Part shown: positions 45,294 through 57,149 of the stretch, piece after piece | How positions within the stretch are numbered: position 1 is the first letter of the stretch | Layout: each line of letters starts with the position of its first letter | Assembly (NCBI GenBank): GCA_035578155.1 | Contig: JAPWDM010000008.1 | Coordinates: 28,752,280-28,816,279, forward strand | Direction: 5' to 3' | From: Brachynemurus nebulosus | Taxonomy: Eukaryota > Arthropoda > Insecta > Neuroptera > Myrmeleontidae | Length of the DNA: 64,000 nt | Made by a program: the position numbers and the translations under genes | The notes under the pieces: generated by a model | The model's input: only the letters and a program-made list of their open reading frames with translations | What the model was told of the DNA's origin: nothing | The model's database searches: none

Positions 45294-45800
45294 AAACTGT
45301 AACGAGACCCTCTCTCTATGTGGAATATTTTTTTGAAAATTGCACTGGCACTGTAGATAGTTATCGATTTAGATATCAAAAACAGCGATTTTTAAAATTT
45401 TTGTCTGTCTGTTTACGTATCATGCAAATACTATTTGACGGATTTTGATGAAATTTGGTGTGGTGATAATTTATTACCTGGATCAACATCTAGGATACTT
45501 TTTACTCCGGGAAAATGTCACACTCCCACGGGAAAATACAAAGACCATTTTGAGTGCATGCACTCATCAGACGAAAACTACTGAACGGATTTTAATGAAA
45601 TTTGGTGTGGTGATAACTTATTAGTCTTATTACTTGGGCCACCATAAAAGATACTTTTTATTGTGAGAAAATGTTTCATTCCCTCCGGAAAATTCAAAAA
45701 CCATTTTGAATATGTGCACGCATTACGTAAAAACTATCGAATTGATTTTGAAAAATTTGGTCTACTTATTACCTTTTGACCCACAGTTGAACCAATATGA
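45294..45800. repeat. Three imperfect tandem units of about 150 bp
   Basis: ATGAAATTTGGTGTGGTGAT at about 45450 and 45595 and a diverged form near 45750, each followed by GGATACTTTTTA-like and GAAAATG sequence. Confidence 0.65.
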
Positions 45801-45863
45801 GATTCATCCCAAACATCCTAGAATACATTTAGCTTTTCTTATATAAAATTACATAATTAACTA

Positions 45864-46381
45864 CAGCTGAACCTTTTTTTATGCGGTGGATAGGTGCGCA
45901 AAAAAAATCGAACAAAAAAAATATTTAAAACTTTATAAATAGTTATAAAAAATATAATTCGTTCCAGATTGCGAAAAAAAACTTTTTATGCGATCGGGAT
46001 CTACCACATAGAAAATACATAACTCAAAACGCTTAATTAAAACTTCACGATTTTCTTAGAAGTTGCTTTTCTAAACTAGATAAAGCATTAATTTACACAT
46101 GAGAACATTTTATTTCATTTTTATAATTTTATGAAAATTGTGATAAAGATATCTGTAAAAACAGCTTAATGATCCAATAACTTATAATGTAATCTACTGA
46201 TTAAATGCATAAAAACCATCAAAAATTAATTTTATCAAAATAGATTATTATAATTAATGTTTAGGTCTGTTACTTCCTCTTGCTTTTGATTCACATTTAT
46301 GCATTTTAATGGCCATTTTTTTTAAAAACCGCATAAATGAACGTCGCACAAAAAAAGACCGCATAAAACTAGCTTCAGCTG
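45864..46381. mobile_element. 518-bp TTATGCGG-family MITE, TA duplication
   Basis: Ends CAGCTGAACC and GCTTCAGCTG, each near TTATGCGG; TA at 45862-45863 and 46382-46383. Best preserved copy of the family at 16422. Confidence 0.8.
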
Positions 46382-46383
46382 TA

Positions 46384-46889
46384 CATAATTTTTCTTATTT
46401 TTCCCTTTTAGCAAGGTGCCTCGACACACTTACAATTCGTATCATTGAAATATGGGTAATTTTTTACATTCAACAGTATGTAATGCATTTTTCTAATACT
46501 TGTTATAAATTTGCCTTAGTCACTCTATGGTCTAATAGTATTTTACAATATAAGTTCGGTAAGTTGCTTTTACTGATCGATAAAATGTTGCAAAAACGAG
46601 ACCCGCAGGGTCGAGTTTATGCAATTTTCGAGATCAGTAAAGACACTTAACGCATCGTGTATTGTATAATATTTTTTGCACGATCGATTTAAAATAATTA
46701 AAGAATAAAAATATAGTAAATAAAACATAAAATTCGGATAATATAGGTGAAATTTATATTACATAGAATGCCATGAGTAAATATTATAAATATTTATAGC
46801 AACTTATAATACGAATCTTTGTAGTGACAATTGACAACTATATTTGTAAATAAAAAATTAATGTCAATATTTAATTGGCGTGAATATTT
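46384..46889. other. Intergenic, nothing recognised
   Basis: An open frame overlaps from the MITE into this stretch without coding features. Confidence 0.35.
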
Positions 46890-47011
46890 TAGCGAATTTC
46901 CAAAACTGGAAATTCAGCTCTTACGCCAGGTGTCATGGTGCGACCTAAGCCCGAGACCATATCAGAAATATGTTTTGAGGTCCCTAGAATACGAAAATGA
47001 TATTCACTAAA

Positions 47012-47093
<82 letters not shown>

Positions 47094-47380
47094 CCGCGCG
47101 ATAACTCTCGAACGAAACGTTTAATGCTTATGAAATTTTGTGTGCGAATTCGATTTTCCAAATCGTTGGATGAGTTCGTTAGCCAGACACGTCGGATGCC
47201 CAGAAGTAGGTTTTCCGGGCGTTTTTTGTCAACAAAATGAGTTTTTTGCCAGAATTAAGCAATTTTTCAAATTTTTTTTTACACCAAGCCATAGTAAAAG
47301 GTAAAATGCATAAAAAATGTTTTTATACCGTTGCTCTAAATTATTTACTTTTCGAGAAAAACTAGGAAATATGTCGTTCT
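46890..47380 (+). mobile_element. Family A copy with long TA tract
   Basis: AGCGAATTTCC start, GCGACCTAAGCCCGAGACC, TTCACTAAAATT, a TA array (about 47017-47089), then CGCGATAACTCTCGAACG. The right end is cut after GAGAAAAACTAGG. Confidence 0.75.
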
Positions 47381-49330
47381 CCATTTCACTCGCACTCGCA
47401 TTCTTTTTTTTTCTGTCTCATTTTTTGCGAGCTAAATTCGAAAAAAACCGCTTTATAAGTAGCGTGTCATGATTTTTTTAATCCAATTTAACGATTCGGC
47501 TATATTCTATTTCTCTGTCAGTTAAATGTTTTTATAATGTATCTCTGTTCCATTTTTTTTGACAAAAAAACTCCCGACGATATCTGTTATGTGATATGAT
47601 CAGAATTTAGATTATATTTACACCTTCCTAAAATTAATAAGAGTTTGCTTCAATCGTATAAAAATTACGTTAAATCATATTCAAACAATAATATTTTTAC
47701 GTAATTTTCTATCCAATTGACAATACAGTTATGATTAGAATAGTATAATCAGAGTATTCTAATATTAAATAATTTTGCATATTCAATTTTTTTTTTTAAC
47801 AAAGAAAAATTTTTTTGAATTTTGACACATTCTTTTATGAAATTTCGATTAAGAAATATTAAAAAATTTTAAAGTGAATCATTTAAAAAGAGTTAAAAAT
47901 AAATTAAAAAGGAAACATTTCTCTATTTTAACATATTTGTAAAGAAAATTTTACAGTTTACTTACAGTTTTTTGAAAAAATGTAATAACATTTTTACATA
48001 CAATAAAGATTATATTTGAACGGTAGGAAATCCACAAATTTTTTTTTATTTCTTTAATTAATTATTAAATTTGGTTTTAGAAGAAAATCTTCGTCTAGTT
48101 CGCTCCAAGCCGAAAGTATAGCCACTAATAAGGACATTCCACTGTTAAAATAAATGGAAAATATATTGAAATTTATTTAATGAAAGCCATTCATACACAT
48201 TTTTAAAATATCCTTTTGAATTATATAACAAATAAAATCTGTGTAAAAAAATCTAATTGACGTGTTTTTTCTCAATTTTCTAATATTAAGTAAGGCTCGT
48301 TAGTTAGGGAGTGATTGTGTCAAAATTTTAATATAAAATATGGTAATTTTAACCCTTTTTAAAAGAACATTTCGATTTTAACAATAAAAAAATTTTAAAA
48401 AGTGTTTTCGTTTTTCCCGGATTACCAAAAACTGTTCATAGGCAAATCTGTGACTAAAGTTGCCTCCCTTTCTTAAGAAAATAAAGTATTTTTAAAATTT
48501 TGTGCAAAAAAATAAAACACAATTAACGAAAAAAAAGTACGCGTTCCCATATTTTTAAGATTTTGTAGTACAAGAAAATCCTTATAAATTCATCATATCT
48601 GTTATTGCATTTACTAGCTTTTACGCAATTTAATAAACAGTATCGTTTTGATTTTTTAAACTCATTTAAGACATTTATTGTTAGTGAGACATATTGGAAT
48701 TATTTTCCTAACTAATAAATTAAATTCTGTAGACTGATGTTTTTGTAGATAAAAAAAATTCTAGGTAACGTCTGTATTAGACAAAAGTCTGAAAATGGAC
48801 GTAGAATCTCACTGTTATTAATTATTATGTCTTAGTCTTTTGAAAAATTATTTTTTGAACTAAAATAAGAATAGGAGGAATATAAATTTAGGGGTAAACG
48901 ACAGGGGTATATAAACTTTATTTTAGATTCTACGTTTATTTTTACAGAAAATCATCAAGTACCTATTATTTCTTTTTTGAATGTATAAATACAAAAAGTT
49001 CGAAATTATTTTATATTAGAATTTCAATTTTGGTCGACCCTACGGGTTGTCCCCATTTACTCTTTTCTCGTCTCTTTTGACCCCAATTTTTCATAGAGAA
49101 GAAATTATACGATTTTTGTTAATTTTTCAAAAACCACCGATATTTTTAAATTTTTTTGGATACTGCTGATAAGCTGACCATCTTCGCGTAAATTTTTAAT
49201 ATATTAAAGATTAGGTACTCATAAAATAAATACAAAAAAATACGGTGTGAAGTCTGAATGCGTACCTATTCATCCTTGTCTACGGTAGCACATTTTTTAT
49301 TGACATAAATATTAGAAACGCAGGAAAAGA
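47381..49330. other. AT-rich intergenic, nothing recognised
   Basis: No supported gene, RNA or bordered repeat was found. Confidence 0.35.
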
Positions 49331-50110
49331 GACCAGGAATCAACATAGAAGTGGATTATAGTACGATATATTTTCTGAAAAAAGTGCTTAGGACCAAAGT
49401 TATAGAGTTCAAAGTGATGCACTTGATGATGACTTTGAAGTTGACCTTGAGGTCAATTTCCAAAGTCATTTGAAAATCATTTAATATTTTTCAAAAGGAG
49501 TAGTTTACTTTTCATCCCTAAATGGTTCAAAGTATATTCGAACGAATTTCACATGCAAGATAGAAAATAAGTGATCAAGAAGTAATTTTGAAAAATACTT
49601 GCTCAATCGCAATCGGAAAACTAATAGTTAATCGTATGTTCAATTGAATTCCTAATATGATAACTATAGAGTAGCAATAAAAATTTTAAAAAATTTTGAA
49701 AATTTCTAATATAACATAAAGTTAATGTTTAACTTACAATTGGAGTGATATTAAATCTTTTCTTAACTTTACTTCTAAAATTACTTACAAAAATGTTTTC
49801 TTCTAATTTTTCCTATAAATTTGCGCCTATTTTTCCATTTCGTCAGGTTTTTATTTTTTTTATTTTAGAAAAATAACGCAACAAATCAATTTTGAAGATA
49901 GATTAAGTCAATACATGAAATTACTGCTTATAGGTACAGGATATGGTCAAAGTTCGGCAATGGCTAATCATTTTCAACTGACCTTGAAAATCGATTTCAG
50001 GGTCACTATCAAGTGCATCGCTTTAAATTCTACAAATTTGGTACTTAGCCCTTTTTTCAGAAAATATGTCGTTTCAAAAATATTTAGCTATAACTGTTTT
50101 CATCTACAGA
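49331..50110. repeat. Diverged inverted repeat, arms about 140 bp
   Basis: GATGCACTTGATxxTGAC, TATTTTCTGAAAAAAG and GACCTTGA blocks at 49360-49500 reappear in reverse at 49925-50075. Confidence 0.5.
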
Positions 50111-50429
50111 GGTTGAATGGTGTTTTCTACCCCTAAAAAGCGTATTTAGCCGAAATAAAAAAAACACGTATTTAATATTTTTCGCTGTTTAATAAGTATG
50201 TTAAGTTTCATTCAAATTGGCGAGTATTAGTTGGGTAGTGTTATTTGTCAGAATGTTTTGTCGATCTAGTTTTTTCAATATTTCTTTGCTCGTTTTCAGA
50301 ATTTGTATTTTAATTTCTACGGACAAATAACTCATTCTTTTCTTAGATTTGAGTAACTTTTATTTGCTGATGTTGACCATTAATTGATCGAAACATATCA
50401 AATATTTTTCAATGATTTTTTTAGCGAAT

Positions 50430-50875
50430 GTCGAAAATTTTGAAAATTTTTTCACCGTTAGTAAGTTAAAGTATTTGAATTCATTAAGTAATTAAATGAT
50501 GTCCACAAGAACCTTACGGACTACCATAAGTTATATGAGATCCCTAGGACCCGTTTTTTACTGTTAGGATAAACTTTTTACTAAAATTATTTTAGATGAA
50601 TAAAGGTTATGTTGTATGATTTCCGCCAGGGTTTACTGTTCCCATTATTGTAAAAAATAAACTAACCGACCGATTTTGAAAATTTTTTCACTGTTAGAGA
50701 ACTAAATTATTTTAGATGGATACAACTATGCTGCACAAAGTCCGTTCGGGTTCTTGGGTCCCAAAAATATCAAAACTAATTACCCAGCCGATTTTAAAAA
50801 ATCTTTTACTCTTAGAAAGCTAAACTATTTTAAATAGGTACAGTTCTTAGATGAGATCCGCCAGTCCCCAAAATT
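50430..50875. repeat. Three or four tandem units of about 130-150 bp
   Basis: CCGATTTTGAAAATTTTTTC plus ACTGTTAG and TAAAxTATTTTAGATGxAT recur near 50440, 50560, 50680 and 50790. Confidence 0.5.
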
Positions 50876-50922
50876 TGGAAATTCGCTATGTTATGCAGAT
50901 GCTGCGACAGGGGTATTTTTAA
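50876..50922 (+). repeat. Family A right-end fragment
   Basis: GGAAATTCGCTATGTTATGC ... GCGACAGGGGTATTT only. Confidence 0.6.
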
Positions 50923-50964
50923 ATTTTCTATTAAAATAAAATTTGGGGGACAGGTCTACCCACA

Positions 50965-51640
50965 CTGTCAACTTCCCATTGGATGCCCTTAAAGACTATT
51001 GCAAATGAATAACTTTTTTTTTAATTCAGGAGACTCCTCCTCTGGTCCTCCGATAGAGGCTTTGCCCCTTGCACCACACCGGGGGCTTCGCCTTCGATAC
51101 CTAAGGGTGGGGATTCCACCCTTATCAAACAAATGATAACATCATTTGTTCTCAAGATACGCGAGATAAAAAATATTTCACAAAAAGTTTCTTATTTCGT
51201 TTTTCCGTTTAGTTTTTTTTTCTTTTTTTTTTCTTTAAATTTTACAATAATTTACTGGCGTTTTTAACATCACAGAAGGTTCTTAGGCCATTATATAGTA
51301 AAGACATGGTAAAAAATCCATATAATCTATGTTATGTTAATAAAGTTAATTCCGTTTTTTTATCACAAAAAACAAACCCCTAATCCGAATTTGCTGAAAA
51401 CTTTATCCGGTCTTCATTTTTTGATTACGCATTTAATGAAATTAGTCCGGAGTTGATATCATCATTTGTTCTCGAGATATGCGAGACGAAAAAAAATTCA
51501 GGAACTAACGAACGCACACACAGACATCACGCTAAAAACGATGGATTCGGATTCTAGTGACCTTGAAACGTGGAGATATGTCAAAATTAGCAATTCGTAA
51601 AATCGGACCCATTACAGTAACTTCCAATGGGAAGTTAAAA
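50965..51640. mobile_element. Repeat with AACTTCCCATTGG ends, copy 2
   Basis: CAACTTCCCATTGGATG at the left, CTTCCAATGGGAAGTTAA at the right; colinear with copy 1 with a short insert at about 51250-51305. Confidence 0.65.
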
Positions 51641-52352
51641 ATTGAGGAAAATAGTTTGTTCAACTATAATATTAGTGAGAATTATGAAACTGATGAAGCA
51701 TTTTAAAATTGACTGTAAATTTATACTGATAAAATGAAAGAAAGATTATGAAAACACACACAAAATTTTAATGATTGAACCAACCTTTTGAAATGTCAAT
51801 AAAATATGAAGACTAATGGCAACAATAATAATAATGTGCAAGCTAGTGAAAATTTTCATATTAATCGATTAATTTTCCTAATTGTTCAAATTGTACTTTT
51901 AATTTCAATATAAATAATTACTCGTACAATCATTTTTGAGCTAATTTCACTTGTCGCACTCCTATTCACTTACCGGGCACCTATTTTACTTACCGCACTG
52001 TTATTTTTTGGTTTCCATGGATATAGGCAAACGTTCGGGAAATATAACTTACCAGCATTGTCAACAGCATCGGTAAATGCATGAAAATACACGATCGTGC
52101 AAAAAATAATTTACAAGTGTGTTTTTTCAAATCATAAACGAACACGTGAATTTTTTTCATCAACACCAACAAAAAGCGGTTTACAAATAAATCATTATTT
52201 TATATATTTTAATAAACGGTGTCAGTTTTTAGGGTTCCGAAGAAAAATATTTGAATGCTTATAGGGTCATCAAATTCGTATATATAATTTCTACATTAAT
52301 TATTAAATCTCAACACCCCATATAATTTCTACATTAGTTATTAAATCCTAAA
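51641..52352. other. Intergenic, nothing recognised
   Basis: ATAATTTCTACATTA-ATTATTAAATC is tandemly doubled near 52285-52350; nothing else. Confidence 0.35.
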
Positions 52353-52975
52353 ATACCCCTGTCGCAGCATCCTGCATAACATAGCGAATTTCCGTTTACA
52401 AAAATTAATTTCTCTCGGAAAACGGTTTACATAGAATAATGGTTCAAAAACCTTTTTTTATGTAATTTTTTATCCACTTTCCAAAGGTGTAAAAAAAATG
52501 TTGCAAAAACTTTTAAGTTTGGAAAAATTTTGGCAAAAAACTAATTTTTTCCATGAAAATTCACGAAAAATTCCTAAAATGCCATGTTCCGGGCATCGGA
52601 TGTGTCTAGCTGAAAAAATCATCCAGAATTTTTGGAATTCAAATGTTTCCACCAAATTTCATAAAAATAGAATGTTTCGTTTTAGATTTACCGTTCTGAT
52701 ACATAAATACATATATACATATCGTCGCCTCCCAGGCATAGGGTGTCTCATCTCATTTTTAGTGATTTTTTTAGGAGAGTAGAAAAACAAGAACTACTAT
52801 TACATTTTGTTTTATAAATTTGAACCTAAGGTATCAGTGAGTTTGCAGACTAACATTTTTCAAGTACCTACATTCGTTTATGATTTACAAAACAAAATGT
52901 AACAGTAGTTCGTGTTTTTCCACTCTCTTAAAAAAATCACTAAAATTGAGATACGATCTTATGCCTGGAAGGCGA

Positions 52976-53041
<66 letters not shown>

Positions 53042-53130
53042 AGTGAATGTCATTTTCTGTCATCGGATTCAAATCGCATTATGACAATGAACGTAATAGC
53101 TGAATTTTCGGTTCGAAAATTCACTAAAAA
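52353..53130 (-). mobile_element. Family A copy, reverse, split by a foldback MITE
   Basis: AAATACCCCTGTCGCAGCAT at the left and the reversed left end near 53110. In its TA tract sits an element with ends CGTCGCCTCCCAGGCATA and TATGCCTGGAAGGCGACG (about 52722-52977). Confidence 0.7.
52978..53035. repeat. TA microsatellite within family A
   Basis: Uninterrupted TA run. Confidence 0.95.
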
Positions 53131-54157
53131 GTACTTAAATTCTCTATATTTTATTCCAAAGACTGAAAAAAACGTTAACCACTGAGGAACCCTAGTTTAA
53201 TGCGTATCCAGTACGCATTTCACAAATTTTTTTGTGAAATTATGCAATACTGAGGAGCGAACGAGGCGAGTGTATGTGTGGTTTGATAACTCCACCAGTT
53301 AATTAAATTATAATCTTAATTTAAAACAATATTCGCTACTTTCACTATACTACACACATACATAATTACAACGTATTAAAACGTATTAAAATTTTAATGT
53401 CTAAATTTCCATAATTCCAAGCCTGTTTTACTTTTTTTTTTTTTTACGGAAATCCCCAGCAGTAAAATCTGCTGTGCAGTTAGCAAGCAGATGATGATTG
53501 TGATTGTTTCAAGCGTTTCAAGTTAGCAGGAACGAGACGACTAAAAATCAGTGTTTGTTTAAGTACCGTACGCGTAACAAACATTTTACATCTAGACCAT
53601 TGAGTGCGCGACACACGTCGCGGATCAAACACTAGCAGAGTGATCTCGCAATATCAAAAACATTCTTTAAGAACTATTTTGATAAAATAGTGTTAATATG
53701 TACTAAATTAAAAAAAAAAAAAGTCAAAAGAAAACTAAAAATTGATAGGCGAACATTGATCACTGGCTCTATATTTTGTGTTTGTTTTAATTATTTTAAA
53801 TCTATTAATTATTAATCTGAATCTAACTTTTTGGTGATAGCTGCGTTTTAATTATTATTGTGAAAATTACTAAAATAGTGAGTTATATTTATTAATTTAT
53901 GTAGTTATATTAAATTTTATAACCGATTAAAAAGTGTTGTATGATAAGAGTTTTTCTTTTCTTTTGTACATATACATACACATATTGTTTTGACGGAAAT
54001 TTTGGTTTCTGAATACATATATGCAGTATGTCAAAGGATATCCGTCTTTATAGTTGAATATTGCAAAATATTTACAGGTACGTCTGTAATTACTGTAACA
54101 CATTAAAAATTAACAAGTTTTTTTAAACTGTACCGGTGTTAACTCCCTTGTTCCAGT
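53131..54157. other. Mostly unique sequence; CpG-containing part at 53440-53660
   Basis: The segment with GTACCGTACGCGTAAC, GTGCGCGACACACGTCGCGG and GATCTCGCAAT is more complex than its surroundings and could be a promoter or untranslated exon. No ORF supports a gene. Confidence 0.3.
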
Positions 54158-54165
54158 GTCCCGAC

Positions 54166-54561
54166 CACAGACCAATGAACACTATTAATATTATACTACT
54201 AGACTAAGCGTAAAGGCAGTTTGTAGGCATTTTTCTTGAAGCTGGTAACACGGTGAGACGAGTGAGATTTAGGGAATATAATATCAATTTTTAAGCAAAT
54301 GGGACTATAATTATTGCAGTACATTTTTTGTATACGTACGTATTTTGAAAATAAAGCGAATACCACTTTCTTTCAAAATTTTGCAGTTTCTTCTCAAAAA
54401 AGTAAAATTTTTATTATCAATATTATATTTTGACAATAATTATTTGAAAACATTACTACATATACAATGAGTTATACATTTATATAATTAGTCAATTATA
54501 CATTTATATAATTAGTCTATAAGTATAATATAATACATAATAATATGTTCATTGGGCTGTG
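54166..54561. mobile_element. 396-bp hAT-like MITE, exact 8-bp duplication
   Basis: CACAGACCAATGAACA and TGTTCATTGGGCTGTG ends; GTCCCGAC at 54158-54165 and 54562-54569. Reverse-orientation relative of 28684-29798 without the inner hAT. Confidence 0.9.
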
Positions 54562-54634
54562 GTCCCGACTGATTCGGGACGAGTATTTGTTCCGATTTCT
54601 TAGACTACTTATAGATATAAATCTTTTATTTTAA

Positions 54635-55559
54635 CTCTAGAATCATACGTTGATCTACGAGTCAAGTTAATCATACATCGGCGTCGTTTCGACGAATGGA
54701 CTTTTTACGGGGAGTTTTAGAGTTTATTTGCAAAAAACATTTTTTTTTACACAACAGTACTACAAAAGCGAACAAAATATTTAAAAAAATTGGATTTGGA
54801 AAAATTTCTTAATATAAATATTTATTAATTTTTTTAATCTTTTTATCAAAGCATATTTTCACTATAAAAATTAAAAAATAGATAAATACATCAATTGTAT
54901 CATAAAACATGTCTTTCAAATAATCAATTTATGAACTATTATGAGTCAGTGGACATGTGTGACTTTACAGAATGTGAAATTTCTCAGTCATAAATATTCC
55001 TAAAGATATGTAGTTATTTCTCCATTAGGCACATTTGTAAATTTTCTAAAATTTGTTAGTAATTTTTAGAATAAGATCTCAAAAAATAATAAAAATTAAA
55101 ATATTTTCTATAAAATAGATTGTTAACCTTTTATTAAGTCACTTGAAACCCATTCTTTAGTTTTCGATTCAATATATTAAAACTTCAGTATTATGTCGTC
55201 TCTATAAGGCAAACAGCTGTAATCATCTTTCACATTATCATAATCATTGAATAAATTAATTATAACATCCATATCTTTAATAAATTTTAGAAAAATTAGG
55301 AAAGCTTTTATATGTGGAGTACAAAATCTTTAAAAAAAAAAATATGGGTTAATCATACATCGTCGTCCTTTTGACGCACACTATTTCAGTATAAAAAAAA
55401 CGACAATAGCTATAAACAAAATTTATACGTCTTATGTGTTATAATAACAAATAAATTAGATAACAGAAGTTTTACAGCAAGCAGGCACCGACAAGTTGTA
55501 GTACTGGAACAGGTAGAGAAGTTCGTTCGTCATTTTGACGAGTACGTATGATTCTAGGG
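54635..55559. mobile_element. 925-bp piggyBac-like MITE, TTAA duplication
   Basis: Ends CTCTAGAATCATACG and CGTATGATTCTAGGG; the right one read inward is CCCTAGAA, as in piggyBac. TTAA at 54631-54634 and 55560-55563. TTAATCATACATCGxCGTC units occur near both ends (54666, 55348). Confidence 0.85.
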
Positions 55560-55795
55560 TTAATAGCAGGTAGCCGATATATCGTTCAGTAATTACTGTG
55601 TTAAGATTATCAATTATCAATTTTAAGTAGGTGGCTTCTTTTTGGGATTTCTACGAAAGTTTTCCATGAGTGTTAAACTGAGTTTTCAGGACCGGTGGCG
55701 TTTCAAGTCGGTTACAGTTTTGAAAATCTCACTCAAAATTTTGAAGTAGATGTCACGGGATTTGAAATCACTGGGGTTGCAATAAGGCCCTTTAT

Positions 55796-56342
55796 CGGCC
55801 CTCCTGAATGAGATTTTTTGAAGTTTATGACCGAATTCATTTTTATACTTTTTTTTTAATGTTAAAGATGTAAGTTTTTTAAAAATATATATTTTTATTG
55901 TGCTATCTGATTCAATTTTTATAAAAGTAATTGCTAAACTTGGCTTGTTTTGCAGAAATACGCAAAAATATACTATTTTTGTAGTTTTTGTGACATTTAT
56001 TTAATTATTTTTCATAGAGCGCAACCAAGGAACAAAAAGATTTTCATATATATAGTACACAAGTACATAAACTAAAATACATATGTATGAAAATCTTTTT
56101 GTTACTCGGTTACGCTCTATGAAAAATAATTAAATAAATGTCCGTAAAAACTACAAAAATAACGTATTTTTACAAAACAATCTAAGTTTAACAATTATTT
56201 CCATAAAAATCCAATCAAATAACACAACAAAAATATATATTTTTAAAAACCTTACATCTTTAACATTATAAAAAAAAAAAATAAAAATGAACTCGATCAT
56301 AAACTTTAAAAAATTTCATTCAAGGGGACCGATAAAGGGACT
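55796..56342. repeat. Large hairpin, arms about 265 bp
   Basis: From GGCCCTCCTGAATGAGATTT to its complement, with a loop near 56060-56075; arms include TGACATTTATTTAATTATTT and GATTTTCATA. Confidence 0.8.
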
Positions 56343-56399
56343 TATCGTAACCCCTCCTTTAAATACAAAAAAGCCATAAAGTTGAGTCATAAGAATCCA

Positions 56400-56880
56400 A
56401 CAAGTTTCAGGTTCATCGATCAAACCATTTTCGAAGCCGAAACATCGTGAGATACCCCCTTAAGAAGTTTACATAAAATTTATACAAGTGTAAGAAGGGA
56501 GGAGAGCATAAAATTTTGTGGGGCCCATGGGCGCAAAAATTGTAAATAAACTTAGTTTTTTTTTTTTTTTTTAAATTAAAGGTAAAAAATATGAGGTATC
56601 CTATGAAGTTTTGAGACACAATATCTCGGAAATGCCTGGGTGCATAAACTCGAAGCCTCCAATCTTTGTTGGATTCTTATGATTCAAAAAAGAGTCTACT
56701 CATTTTACTCACATTTTATTTCCGATAAGTGATTTTCCGTCATGTGACATATCAACTTTAAAATTTTACATGAAACATATTTCTTTCATATTTTATTTTA
56801 ACGATTTTTGAGATTCCTTAAAAATTTTCTAAACCTAAATCTGAAGAAAGATAGGTCGAAATTCAATGTACAGTCGATAT
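56400..56880. repeat. Diverged interspersed repeat, related in reverse to 8803-9353
   Basis: GATTCTTATGATTCAAAAA, GAAACATATTTCTTTCATA and a polyT tract; similarity described under that entry. The minus-strand ORF here is an artefact. Confidence 0.4.
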
Positions 56881-56926
56881 TCGCTGGAAAATATAACATG
56901 TTTCACTGAAAACTAAAACTAGTGTC

Positions 56927-57149
56927 GAGGGCCGGATTTACCCTAAATGCTGCCCTGTGTGCCGTGAAAAATACCGCCCCTGGAAAAAAATCACATCAAC
57001 TTTTCCCTAAAAAAAATAAGTGACGAGCAAAAAAAAAAAAAATTAAAAGTGCTGATTTGCCACATTGTGTTCCAAATTTTGTCCCCCCTTCTAAGAAATT
57101 TCCACAGTGGGCACTAGCCCCGCGTATACCTAGTGTAAATCCAGAACTA
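56927..57149. mobile_element. 223-bp hAT-type MITE, exact 8-bp duplication
   Basis: GAGGGCCGGATTTACCC and GTAAATCCAGAACTA ends; CTAGTGTC at 56919-56926 and 57150-57157. Confidence 0.85.
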
